Shown: piece by piece, positions 12,886 to 24,006 of the stretch | How positions within the stretch are numbered: position 1 is the stretch's first letter | Layout of the letters: every line of letters begins with the position of its first letter | Source of the DNA: Purpureocillium takamizusanense | Taxonomy: Eukaryota > Ascomycota > Sordariomycetes > Hypocreales > Ophiocordycipitaceae | Direction of reading: 5' to 3' | Assembly (NCBI RefSeq): GCF_022605165.1 | Contig: NC_063068.1 | Location: 806,001-870,000, forward strand | Length of the DNA stretch: 64,000 nt | Notes under the pieces: generated by a model | Told to the model about the DNA's origin: nothing | Database searches by the model: none | What the model saw: only the letters and a program-made list of their open reading frames with translations | Program-made: the position numbers and the translations under genes

Positions 12886-13239
12886 CGTGAGGTTCCATGG
12901 CGCAGGTGATGGTGATGCCACCACCCAATCCAACGAACCGGGATGGCCCAGTGAAGGTGGATTGGGGGACGCATGGGGGGGGGGCAGGGCTCCAGGTCCC
13001 GTCCGAGCCTCGTAGGGGGGGGGGGGCTTTTGGGGGGGATTGGGAGCCCTGAGAGCGCACCTCACCCACGGACGACGCGCCGTGGGCGGCAAGATTGCCT
13101 CAGGGCAGACATGCCTACTCGGAGGTAGGTAGGTACCTTAGTACCTTGCCTACCTCACCTCCTGGTTGACTGAGACGAACCTACTTAACTGTAACAACCC
13201 CGACCTTCCCATCATCGCCTCAGAGAAAAATGCAAAAGC

Positions 13240-13272
13240 ATCTCGCCTCGCCTCGCCTCGCCTCGCCTCACC
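13240..13272. repeat. CTCGC pentamer tandem repeat
   Basis: About six tandem CTCGC units with a variant CTCAC at the right end. Confidence 0.85.
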
Positions 13273-15132
13273 TCAACGCTCGTCGGGAACCTGACCCTGC
13301 CCACTGCGTCCCGCCCCCCGAGCGACCCCCGACCTTATTAGTGCACTAACGCGGATCGTCTGCTATAAGACGGCTTAGCGCCTCGGGGCCGCGCTTCGAG
13401 GGTGGAGGCGGGCAAGCCCCAACATGGAAAAGGGACCGCCCCGGGTGGTTGGTACTGGCGCTTGTGCTGGTGTGCTGGTGCTGTCGCTGGTGGCCTTGGC
13501 TTCGGGGTCCCTGTGGGAACCACTTGCTTGCACGGGTGGAAATGGGGTCAAAGGGGCCGGCGGAGCGCAAATGCGGAAAAGGGAAGGGAAAGATGAATCA
13601 TTCCCCTACAAAAGTTACCAAGGGCCGCAACAGACTCGACGCGCACCGACACGAAGGCAGGCAAAATGGACTGCGGGCGGGCATCCATGACGTCCGCGGC
13701 GGCACGGCATGACAATCCATTGTGTACTTTGTACGAAGTACACTACCTTAGGCCGTTGTCCCTTGGTTGCATGGGGAGGGGGCCGGCCATTCATTCATCA
13801 TCACTGGTGGCACGAAGTACTTGCACCGCAACGTGCCTCCTGGTTTGTCCTACGTATTGAGTACGAACTTATTACCTACTACGACTACATGTACAAGGGG
13901 GCGAAGGGGGGAGAAAAAATCACCCGTCCTTTCCCCTCTGCTGCTGCTGCTGCTTCTGCTTCAAAAAGGGCAAAAGGCTCGCCAGATTTGTAGATGGACC
14001 GACCTCCATCGGCCATCGTCGCGACCCCGCAGAATTCCTTCTTGCCTCTGTTTCCTCCATACGGAGGTTTTGTCGCCGCATCTGCCACGAGGAAAAAGAA
14101 ATGGCAGAGGCCCAACGACGCGCGCACGCGCGCGGGCGGACGACCAAGGAAGGGGTGTGTAAAGGGGGTGTGCGAAAAGGGGCGCAAGGACGCTCACTGA
14201 CTGGCGGGGTTGGATCGGGGGAGACGGAGAGAGAGAGGTTGGCGCGGGCTCGCCTTACACCACCGCTGCCCTCTGCGAGTTGCCTCTGTTGCTGGTCTGG
14301 TGTGCAAGTTTGTTGTATGTACAGTACCTTATGTTGTACTAAACTTGGTACTACCTGCTGTATATGGTGTGCGAATGCACCCAACGATTCTTTCACACCG
14401 CACCCTCAACCGTCAGTCAGGTAACGTTAGTAGCCGAAGGCCATGTGCGTGCGTGCGTGCGTGTGGTGCGTCCGAGGCCCGAGCCCGCCTCGAGGCTGTG
14501 GTCATGCTCGCATCGGAGGGCACAGGGCGTCGAAGCCAGAAATAAACACATACCATGGAGAGAGAGGATCAGTTAGGACAGGCAGATCTCGGGCTGGGTG
14601 CTCCGAGATTCGTCTATCTATAGGTACGAATGCTAGCAGATAAACATTCCAAGTAACGCAGCCCGCCCGTCCTTGATCTCGCGGGTATGCACGAGCATGT
14701 CCCACTATTTTTTTTTTACCCCGTAAACAGCGGCCAGCAGCAAAGCGTTAGTACCTTAGTAGGTTGTTGCCCGTTGCGCATCGACTCGTGCAAGCAAGCA
14801 AAATAGGTATAGTAGGTACGTACCCTTTGCGCACGAGCTGCTGCTGTTGCCCACCCCACGACGACACGAAACAACGACACCGTGGTTGACGGGGTGCGCC
14901 AGACGTCCGAGTCCAGGTACCTTATTAGCCTGCCTGCCAGCCTGTCTCCCCCGGTGCGTTGTTGGATTGTGTTGCCGCCGGCCCCTGAGTCGGCATGGCC
15001 GCGTCTCGTCGGGGGGTCTGGGTAACGCGCGCCTCGCTCACTCGCAGAAACTGCAGGACCAAGAGAACCCCCATCGATCAATCTTGCGAACCACAGAAGA
15101 AACGAGACTGAAATTCACCACCAAGCGCAGGG

Positions 15133-15168
15133 GCACACACGCACACACACGCACACGCACACACACAC
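15133..15168. repeat. CA microsatellite
   Basis: CA dinucleotide run interrupted by several CG steps. Confidence 0.88.
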
Positions 15169-15566
15169 CAGGCCCGTCAGCGGCAAGCGGCGATGCAGTG
15201 CATTGGGTTGCAGTGACGGAAGGGGGGTGGGGGGGCCGGGCCGTGATGGATCGGAATTGGAAGCCTCGAGACGTCGTCGCCTGCGTTTCGCCAACTCCAA
15301 CAAGAACGAATAGACGTGAGGTAGGATGCAGCCTTTTTTTGTTCTCTACTCCTCCCATGGCCCAAGACAACTAGTACCTCATGGTTGCGCATCCGATTGA
15401 TGATTGCGCGCGCCTCCACAGCTCTCAGGGGGGGCAGGCCTGCCCAGGACCAGGGCACCAGTGAGGTCGACGAGACCCATGCATGCTTGCTTGCCATGGC
15501 ATCGAGGTTCGTCAATGGCCGAGCGCCTTGGCTTATTATTTCTCATCTTGCCTTGAGGTGCCCATG

Positions 15567-15632
15567 ACGCCCAGTCTACTAACCTTGAGAGGCCGGCACC
15601 ACGCTCTCACTCCACTGAACTACCTGCACTAG
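15567..15632 (-). other. tRNA-like remnant (possible SINE head or tRNA pseudogene)
   Basis: On the minus strand this segment has TAGTTCAGTGG, a good fit to the RNA polymerase III A-box, followed by GAGC that can pair with GTTC as a D-arm, then GTGGTGC and CAAGG where an anticodon arm would be. The anticodon stem pairs poorly and no proper B-box (GGTTCGANNCC) follows, only GGTTAGTAGACTGG. It is therefore not a functional tRNA gene. It lies about 80 bp left of the MITE. Could be chance similarity. Confidence 0.3.
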
Positions 15633-15706
15633 GACGGGACGGGAGGAGCAGCCCAAAGCATCTTGTTCAAGGAAACTCAATAGGCAAGCCAGCCTTCTAG
15701 GGAACC

Positions 15707-16157
15707 TCCACTCGCCGCACGCCTAATCCCACTGCCCTCCGGAGTTAGTCCCACTATATGCTGCACCCGAATAGGCAACCCGGATTAATTAAACGTAAGG
15801 CGCCTCAAGGCAGTTACGTCTATAATCGCAGCTAGCCTTTAAAGCTATCCTCGTAACGGGTAGTAAGTAATTCTTATAGCGTAAGCTTTATAATATAACC
15901 TTCGCAATATAAGCTTTATATGATAGTATTTATAGCGTAGTCTTTATAATATGGTCTTTATAGCGTAGTTTTTATAGTAATAATTAAACCTTCCGACCGT
16001 AATAAGTACCTTTAATAGGTCCCAGCGCCTCGAATTATATAGCAGCCACTCACAAGCTTGGGAATTAGTAGACGCCCTACCTGACCTGCCTAAATTAGTG
16101 TAAAGCACAGTAGGACGAACTCCGGAGGGCAGTGGGATTAAGCGTGCCATCCACTCG
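15707..16157. mobile_element. hAT-like non-autonomous element (MITE) with 8-bp target duplication
   Basis: Terminal inverted repeats of 30 bp at 15717-15746 and 16118-16147 match at 29 of 30 positions; the one difference is C against T. The element (15715-16149, 435 bp) is flanked by identical octamers TCCACTCG at 15707-15714 and 16150-16157, an 8-bp target-site duplication as expected for hAT transposons. The interior is AT-rich and TpA-rich, unlike the GC-rich surroundings, and carries three copies of TATAGCGTA (15875, 15931, 15959) within a degenerate repeat of roughly 30 bp. It has no coding capacity. The base composition suggests repeat-induced point mutation. Superfamily assignment rests on duplication length only, since the outermost bases do not pair. 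Confidence 0.82.
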
Positions 16158-19100
16158 TGCCCGGGCATATACTAACTTACTATGGATTGATGAGCCAGCG
16201 CACCTGGTCGGCCGACGAGGACATTGATCTGCTTGCTTGCTGCTTACTCCGGTCCCCGGCTCGCGCCCGCGGGAAGGGGCCCCAGGCCTTTCCAGGTCCC
16301 GTTGCTTCACCTGGCTGCTGCACCTGCACCTCTCTCTGCCTGTACCTCGACGAGCCGCTTGACCTTTTTGAAGTTCTTATGACTTCCTTCTCGATCCAAA
16401 GATCCTCCAGGCCGTTGGGCAACGGCAACTAGTACGACGACGATAAGCAACGACGAGCGATACGCATCTTGAACCCCAAACCCGTAGAAACAATTTTAGC
16501 AGCACTCTCGACCACTCCCTCTCTCACCCCGGGCGCCGCCTCCCTGCCTGCTGTCCCTGTGCACCGGCCAAAAGTTCAAGTGCTGTTGCCGCCGGCGGGA
16601 AAGCCACGGTTCGTTGGGCGCCTAAGAAACCCCCCTCCTGCCCGGGAAAAACCTGGGCGCCACCATGGGCACTCCCACTCTGTTCGAAACACTCTTTGGT
16701 TTCCAAGTCCAAGTAGGCAAGTCAAGTTAAGTAGGTAGGTAGGTAGGCAAGCAAGGCCAAGGTATGAATACTACATACTACATGCGTCCGAAGTTGGTAG
16801 GGTATGGGATATTTCGAGACGACGCCCCCCCCTCCCCCCCCCCCCCCCCCACGGTTGGTGCGTGGTGGGCGGGTGGGCGGCGAGCCTACACGCACAGGGC
16901 AGCCGAGCACCAGGCGGCGGCAGCGACGGACCCCATTGTACACCGGCCGCGGGAGTGGATGGAGTGGATGGAGTGGAGTGGAAGTGAGGTGGATGCTCGA
17001 GCTCGAGCGGGAGCTATTGCTGCTGCTGGACGTGAGAGAGGTGTGTGTGCATCTGTTCTGTTTGTGGTTCGTGCTGCCGGCTGTCGGCTGGCCGGTTCGT
17101 CCCACGGCAAGGAACGAACCCAAGGGACGATCGCCGGTCATCTTCATCACAAACAACCGTTTGTCCTTCCTAACGATAGAGGGACGACGACGATGCGATG
17201 GCCGCTCGAGCACCACCACCACCACCTAGCAGCATAAGGTACCTACATATCGTTTGTACTACATACGTAGGTACGGACCTCGATCCATCTGCCTGCCCCC
17301 TCTCTCCCTCGCTCCTTTCATCATCCATCCACAAACAAGGCTGCCACGTCTCTCTGTCTCTGTCGCTGGCGTTGAGCCTAACCTGCCTGCATCGGCGCGC
17401 CGCCTGCACGCACGCACGCCCTGTCGGCACGCACACACGCACACACACACAGGCTGCGGGCGCTGGTGGTGGTGAGGTGATGTCAGGGGCGGTGAGAGAT
17501 GCATGTACTGCGTGGCTTCGTACCTACCTATCTGCTTGGAGACGGCCACAAGGCGTGGTACTGCTAGAAGCCTACTCCCTCATGCGTACCTTCCATGACA
17601 AGGCGCATATCCATCAGTTACCCCTGACGCAAAACGCCTTTTTCCGCTGTGCGTCCCCGTCTGCGGTCGCTAGGTTCCGACCCCTGCCTGGCATTTTAGG
17701 AGGTGGTGAACCCCTGCTGCTCGTGCTGCTGCTTGCCCTGCCCTGCCCTGTCCTGTCCTGCCCCTGACTGCCTGCCTGACTGCCTGCCCTGCGTGCGTGC
17801 GTGCCTGTGCTGCATGTGCGTCCGCCTCGCCTCACCTCGCCTCGTGTCGGATCGGCCAGCCCTGGGTCCTTGTCGCCCCTCCCTCCCTCCGTCCACGAGG
17901 CTCCCCTCCGCTCCGTGCTGCAGCTCCTCCTCCTCCAGTTCTTCTTCTTCGTCGTCGTCCACCACCACCGACCGACCGATACTCCCCCCCCCCTTCTTTT
18001 TCATCACGCGCGCGCGCGCCTTCTGGCTTGGCCCCACGGCACGGCACTCCGTCGTCGACAGCACGATGATGCCCGTCACGTCACCGGCATGTCTTCCGTC
18101 ACACATACCAGCTACGTACGTATTACCCACATACCAAGTACCGTATGTAAGTACGCAGTCGTGCAGATATACGCACGACCACGTACTACGTACTCGAGCG
18201 GCAGACGCGAGCGGTTTCCCGCCGGTGGATCGATTGGCAAGGCCCCGTCATGTCATCACCCGTATCCGTCCGTCCTTGTCCATGATATGCCCGCCCCCGT
18301 AGGTCCGTATCGATGCGCGCCCCCGGGGGGTTCACGTACATGCTTGCTGACCTGGCCTGGCCTGGCCTGGCAAAAGCCGTTGAGCCAGCCAGCCAGCCAG
18401 CCGGGGAACGATTACCACGAGGGGGCCACGCACTGCGCGCGCGACTCCGTCCCGTGCATATGTAACAGGCCGTGCGCCCCAGGGACCGGCCCCTCCCAAA
18501 AGGCATACCTGCCTGCCTGCCTATCGACCCGACTCGAGACTCTTTCTCTCGCTGTCTCTCCCCCCCCCCCGGGTTGATACGTAACTTATTAGTGTCTTTG
18601 ACAAACGCGGCGGCGACATGGACCATTCCGAAGCCAGCCACAGCATGGCAATGACCCTCCTTCCCCAGTGCGAAGCCGCCACCCTGCCTGCCTGCCGCCA
18701 GCTCGGGTCCCTGGTGCAGTCGGGTGATGATGAGGCGGCACCAGCAGTATCCATCGTCTCTCCCAGAAAAGGCGTCGTCGGCACGTGTTTGTCCCCCCCA
18801 GGACGACGACCCGTACGTACTGTATTACCCTCGTACGTGGAAAGTAGGGGCAATCACAATCTCGGCGGGCTGTCCGTCGAGGCCGCGAGATTGTGCGGTT
18901 GCAACCCTTCCCCTCCCCCCCCCCCTTCTCCCCGTCATTGGTGTCTAAACCATTGTGCCAGCCTTTTAGTGCTACTGCTAACGTGGTTTCTCAGGTACGG
19001 TATGATGACAGCCCGTCCCCCTGGGCCTTCTAGAATAATTACCAAATTACTACTAACCCTGGGCCCCTCGATTCTCCACGCCGACTGGCGCTCCACCCGT

Positions 19101-21178
19101 GATCCGCCGCGCAGGCGAGCCACCACCACTACTACTCACTCACAACCTTTACGGATCGACAAGCTCTGCAAGCTCTGCGAGCTCTGGTGGAGGAGGTAAC
19201 TAAGGTACAGCACTAATAAGGGGATCCACAGCCACCACGTTGAACCACCGGGGGTGCATCCGCCCGCCCCCCCTCATCTCGTTGGAATCGCCGGAGCCGC
19301 CGCCGTTTGTGAGCTCTACCTTCTCGGTCCAAGACCTGCGTGCGTGATGTGCTTGAGCAAAGCCGAGGTAGTATCCGGCGCCATGGGCCATGTGGCATGG
19401 TGCGTGTCTGATGTTGGGCCGATGTCGTCCGTGCTGAGTGCGTTTGTAGTACGTACGTACGTAGCAGCAGTGCGGACATGCCAAATCTACTACTAGCCCA
19501 GCTCTGCGTTGCCATGTGTGCCTCCTCAACAAGGGCACGCAGGGTCTTGCGGGGCATTGCACACAAAACGCTACGAAGCATATGCGTTCAACGACACATG
19601 CAAGGCCGGAGGGTCATCCCGGAGTGCAGCCCTCGCTCGACAAGGTACGTGGTCAAATCGGATACACCTACGACTACCGACCGCACCCCGTCAACTGCCG
19701 ACGCTGCTTTCCAGACACCTGCGTCGTCTTTTTTTTTTTGCTTCTAATACTACTACTACTACTACGACGCATGTAGTATCTGCATCCGTAGCCCACGGCC
19801 TGAAGGCGGGCGCGCAGGCGGGCGGGCGCCGGTCGGGCCTTATCATCAATTGGGCTGCCGCCAGCTGCATGCATGCACGTGTAAGTGGGAATAACCACGG
19901 GCGGACAGAACCAGACTTCCCGAATTAGGGAGACGATCGCCGCCCAGATTCGACACGACAGGGGGGGAAGGGACGGAGGGACAAGGGGCGGCCACCTGAC
20001 CTTTGTTTGTTTGACGGCCGCAAGCCTCCCCCTCCCCCCCTGAGATTGTCACTATCATTACAAAGTACGTACTGCATACCCAGATTGATATAGTAGCCAG
20101 GCGCCTGTCATTCTGCGAATGGGGAGCCCGCACGATGCCCACGCGGCAGGTGTCTTTCTTGTGCCCCGGAGTTTAGTGGGTTGACTGGGGGGGGGAAAGC
20201 GGTCCTCGGAAGCAGAGCTGCTTGTTTGTTTGATCGTCAACGAGCCTGGCGGTGGTAACCAAGTTAGTTACAGGCCGGTAGTTATCTTTACCAACTTACT
20301 AACTCGGGATATGGATGGACGGTGGCGAGGAAATCGGCCGACAAACCAGACGACTGGGTCGAGCTCCTCCAGCCGCGGAACCGCCCACAGGTTTCGGTTT
20401 TCAAGTCTGAATAGTTTGTTGTGATGGTAGCAGTCAGCAGTAGTAAGTAGTAAGGTAGCGGTAGCGAAAAGAGGAGTAGTAACCGACAGAGCAGCAGCAG
20501 CAGCATCGGAACCCGTCGCGCGGCTAGTCATTCCTCATCTTTTACTTACACATCGAGACACCGCGGGACAAGGAGGCTCGGTGTGCGAAGCTGGTCTAGG
20601 TAGGTAGGGAGCTAGCTAGCAAGGTGCGTTTCTGGGAAAGGCGTGAGCAAGGGGTACTAAAGCAGCTCTTGCAGTACGTAGTAACGTTAGTATATACTAT
20701 TTCGCGTGCACGAAGCGCGCGCACAATGTGTAGTGTACTTCGTGCATACAGGCGGCAGCGCGGCAACACATAAGGGGAAGAGAGGGGGGGGGTCAGTCCA
20801 TGAGAGGGCTGGACACGACGCCATGAAACAGGGCGCAGGAAACCGGCTCATCAAGGTGCCAAAACTCTGGAGCCGGCCGCCCGCTCGACGGAATGAATGG
20901 ATCATCCAAACTGTTACTACGTATCTCTTTTTCTCTTTCTCTCTCCCTCTTTCTCGCGGTCACGATGAAGCACAGCACGTGACTCGATGCAATAGGACAG
21001 GCAGTAGTGCTGCTACTAGGTACTATTTCTTCGTACTTCGTACATGTACCCACACGGAGGCGGCTTGGGTCGGTCGCGCCGGCGAGCAACAGCCGGGAAG
21101 AAAGACGGCGCGGGAGGCTCAGCGCCTCTCGCCCAAGACCTAGTATCTTCCGATGACGGTCCGTCCGGGTGAGCCTCA
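16158..21178. other. Gene-poor region, right part
   Basis: No supportable gene on either strand. Repeats include a C homopolymer tract at about 16824-16850, CA repeats at about 17430-17451, CCTGG pentamers at about 18350-18371 and repeated GTAGGTA, GTACGTAC and GGTACCT words near 16733, 17237, 19450 and 20598. ORFs here are composed of Arg, Pro, Ser and Cys in proportions expected from non-coding GC-rich DNA. Confidence 0.6.
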
Positions 21179-23118
21179 TCACGCATCCTTGTCCGTCTCA
21201 GATCCGGGCTCGTCGTCCTCGCCCTCGGCCGCGACCCGCCTCCCCCGGACGTTCTCCTCCACCTCCGCGACGAGGCTCTCCAAGTAGGCCCGGTCCCTGT
21301 TCGCCGCAACCCGAGTCAGCTGGGCCCGAGTCAAGTGGGAGAGACAGACGAGAGAGAGGGAGAGGGAGAGGGGGAAAGAGAGAGAGAGAGAGAGATACCC
21401 CTTGACTCCTTGGAAAGAGGGGGGGCCGTGCACGTTTCAACGAGGCAAACACGAGAGAAATGCGATGTGTAGTCTGGTTTGAGAGAGGAACAGAGAGAGA
21501 AAGAGTTGTTGTAGTAGTACGAACCTGCCGACGAGGGTGACGGTGTTTCGCGATTGGCCCCAGCGCGGGTAGCTGCCGACCTTGACGCCCTTGGGCTCGA
21601 CCTTGGCGGCCAGCTGGGTCAGGAAGGCGGCGACTTCGCTCTCGGCCAGCGGGGTCGATATCAGGATGCGGACCGCGCCCTTGGCCTCGGGATCGACGAG
21701 GCGCGGGATGACGTGGGGCTTCAGGCCGTCTAGCAGTTTGACGACTGGAAGAGCAGCCCAGCGACGATGACGACGAGGGGCACCAGTCAGCTAAAACTAC
21801 GGCCTCGAAACGGGGTAGGTAGGGCGTAGGGTGGTGAGAAGGAGGGGAGATATTATCGTTTCTCCCCCCTAGGACTTACACAGTTTGGGCACGCCGGGCA
21901 GGATGTGCACGTTCCCGTTGACGATGGACACGGGGACCCAGAGCTCCTCGACCGGGAACAGGAACTGGGAGCTGAGGTCGCGGGCCTCGTCGGTGGGCAG
22001 CTCGACCATGCGCAGCTTGGCCTTGAGGGCGGGCGAGTCGACGTCCCAGCTGAAGTTGGGCTGCGAGGGGTGCGGCTTGGACATGCGCTTCATCCGGTCG
22101 AAGGATTCCCGATGCAGCTTGAGGGGCAGGTGGAAGGCCTTGGCGATGGACTGGTAGGTAATGTCGTCATGACTGTCGGGGGTAAAGGGTCAACGTGAGG
22201 TCTTTGACTGCCCGCAGCGAGTAGCAGCAGGATGGATGGATGGATTGGGGGGGGGAGAACAACGACGAGGCAATAACTCACGTTGGTCCGATGCCGCCGC
22301 TTGAAAATAAAAACACACAAAAACGTCAGCTTGGATGCTTGTCATGGCAGTATATACTACTCCGAAGAGCGTGCAGGCGTGGCGTGGTAGGCGCGGCACA
22401 CCTTGTCACGACAAAGTCGTAGCGGTCACTCATGCGACGGACGGCCTCGACGATTTCGCTCTCGTCGTCCTCGATGACCTCGACCCGTTTCAGGCTCTGC
22501 CCCCGGTGGGTTTGTGCATGTTAGGACCGGGGCACGAACGCGCGCACGCGCGCGACTTGAAGTAACTCGAGGCGAGGCACGCAAGGGAAGAAGGGAGGAG
22601 GAGGGTCTTACTATCCCCAGGTTGAAGCACCACTTGGCCATGAACGCCGAATTGGTCTGCGATAGAAAAGGGATCACGTCAATGGTTCTGGTCTCTCATG
22701 TCATGTCATGGCTCGGCTCGACGCCTTGCTGCTGCTGCTGCTGTGCGCGACTCACGTCCACCGTCTGCGCCCTTGAAAGTTAGCCAACCAACTCTCACTC
22801 TCTCCGTAGCCATCAAACACACGAGTTGCCGCCCCCCGCCCCCCTCCCCCGGGGGGCCAGGACACATGTAGTAACGTCGTGGTAGGAGCGGTAGGTTGTT
22901 TGTTGTGGACGTACCTTGCCTCCCAGGACCTCATCCCCGATAATCAGGCACGCCGCCGTGTGGATGGTGCGCGTCCTGCGCTCGTCGGCCATGATGGCGG
23001 CGGCAGCGATGACTGCCGACGAGGGTCGCTGATGCCGCAGAGACTGAGAAACGAAAAACGACCTCGTCGTTGGGCCGCCGGATACGTGTCTGGCGACTTG
23101 CGACAGGCGTGCGAGCAT
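21179..23118 (-). CDS. Molybdopterin-binding (MoaB/Mog-like) domain protein, probably mitochondrial
   Basis: Eight exons: 23118-22915, 22764-22756, 22656-22612, 22496-22402, 22299-22282, 22172-21880, 21744-21525 and 21296-21179, 333 residues. The product carries the MoCF-type domain: HTAACLIIGDEVLGGKTVDT, FMAKWCFNLGI, DFVVTSGGIGPTHDDITY, then LPGVPKLF. This is the fungal family related to the N-terminal half of FAD-synthetase/molybdopterin-binding proteins; the enzymatic role is not certain. Exons 2 (9 nt, residues TVD) and 5 (18 nt, SGGIGPT) are micro-exons confirmed by the conserved protein and by phase. The upstream ATG at 23118 adds 42 residues rich in Arg and Ser without acidic residues, typical of a mitochondrial presequence; an in-frame ATG at 22992 (MADERR) would give a cytosolic form. 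A purine-rich GA tract lies in the last intron. Divergent from CTU2. Confidence 0.88.
21340..21398. repeat. GA-rich homopurine tract inside the last intron of the molybdopterin-binding gene
   Basis: Almost pure GA/GGGA run on the plus strand, so a CT tract in the transcript of the minus-strand gene, within intron 21297-21524. Confidence 0.85.
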
Positions 23119-24006
23119 TTGACGGCGGGGCAGAGCTTTTCGTCGTCGTCGTCGTCGTCGTCGTCGTTGTGGTTGGTATGACGATGCACCGAACCGAAAC
23201 CGTGCGCGGCGCGGGCTGCCTTGCCTGTCTGGTCGTTCTGTCTTTCTGTCTGCCGTTGAGCGGGACGGTTGGAGGTACAGCAAAAGTGTGTTTATTAAGC
23301 GCGCGAGTTGAGGGCGGCGGCGGGACAAAGATGGGGGGGCATTGACTGACGTTGGCGCAGCTCTCATGACGCAATGAATAATTCAACCAGAGTAACAACG
23401 GCCCCCGGCCCCGGCTACCTCGATCCCACTGCATGGTGGGGGGAGGGGGAGCGGACACGCTCTCGCGCCGAGGGCCAGACGCGGCGTCTGGTGGTCGCAG
23501 TCATGGATGGTCGGGGTTGCCACGAGTGTTGCTGAGGCCATCGTCAGTTGCTGATAACCAGCTACGTATTGTTTTTGCGATTGTAATTTTTCCCTTGTCC
23601 ATCACGTAGCTGAAGCCTCGCACCCCCCAATCGCAGCGTCGCACTTAGGTAGGTGCCTACATTTCTTGTCGGCGGGCATGCCCGCTGTCTGAGCCTCTAA
23701 TAAGAGCAATCATGTAAGCCAGCAGCAGCACTAACTGCACGGCCAGCACCATGTATGTGCATGTCGCAGTCCCCAAAAAAAAAGCTCCCCAAAAAAAAAA
23801 CCGTCCCAAAAAAATTACTGGATCCGCAGACCTTCAACTTCACACGACTCACTCACTCACTCACATCCACCTCGACGCAACTCACCCCATTCACACGCCG
23901 TCCTCGCTCTACAATAAGCTTACCAGAAGATCGTACGAGCTCGTCTTTCATTCATCAGCCGGAGAGCATCATCATCGCGCTCAGTCAGCCAGGCAGCCAG
24001 GCAGCC
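23119..24006. other. Divergent promoter region
   Basis: Shared upstream region of the molybdopterin-binding gene (minus) and CTU2 (plus). It holds a CGT trinucleotide repeat at 23141-23168, A-runs near 23775-23815 and a CACT-type repeat near 23847-23865. No gene seen. Confidence 0.6.

Larger units (their letters stand above)
12184..15559. other. Gene-poor region, left part
   Basis: No supportable gene. The first kilobase is probably promoter and 5' UTR of RAS1. Simple repeats are dense: CTGG tetramers at 12663-12690, GGT trimers at about 12860-12885, CTCGC pentamers at about 13240-13272 and CA repeats at 15133-15168. Motifs of the GGTACCT/GTACCTTA type recur, for example near 13131, 14751 and 14917. 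Confidence 0.6.

Noticed and set aside
11849..13069. 406-codon minus-strand frame upstream of and over RAS1
   Set aside because: Only its 3' end coincides with RAS1 exon 2, in another frame. The rest is Pro/Arg/Ser/His-rich non-coding sequence of the RAS1 upstream region.
13120..13160. Telomere-like TAGG/CCTA repeats
   Set aside because: Units are GTAGGTA and TACCT, not the fungal telomere repeat TTAGGG, and they occur singly across the window.
16824..16850. Long C homopolymer as a biological signal
   Set aside because: Could be an assembly or sequencing length artefact; homopolymer length is not trustworthy without reads.
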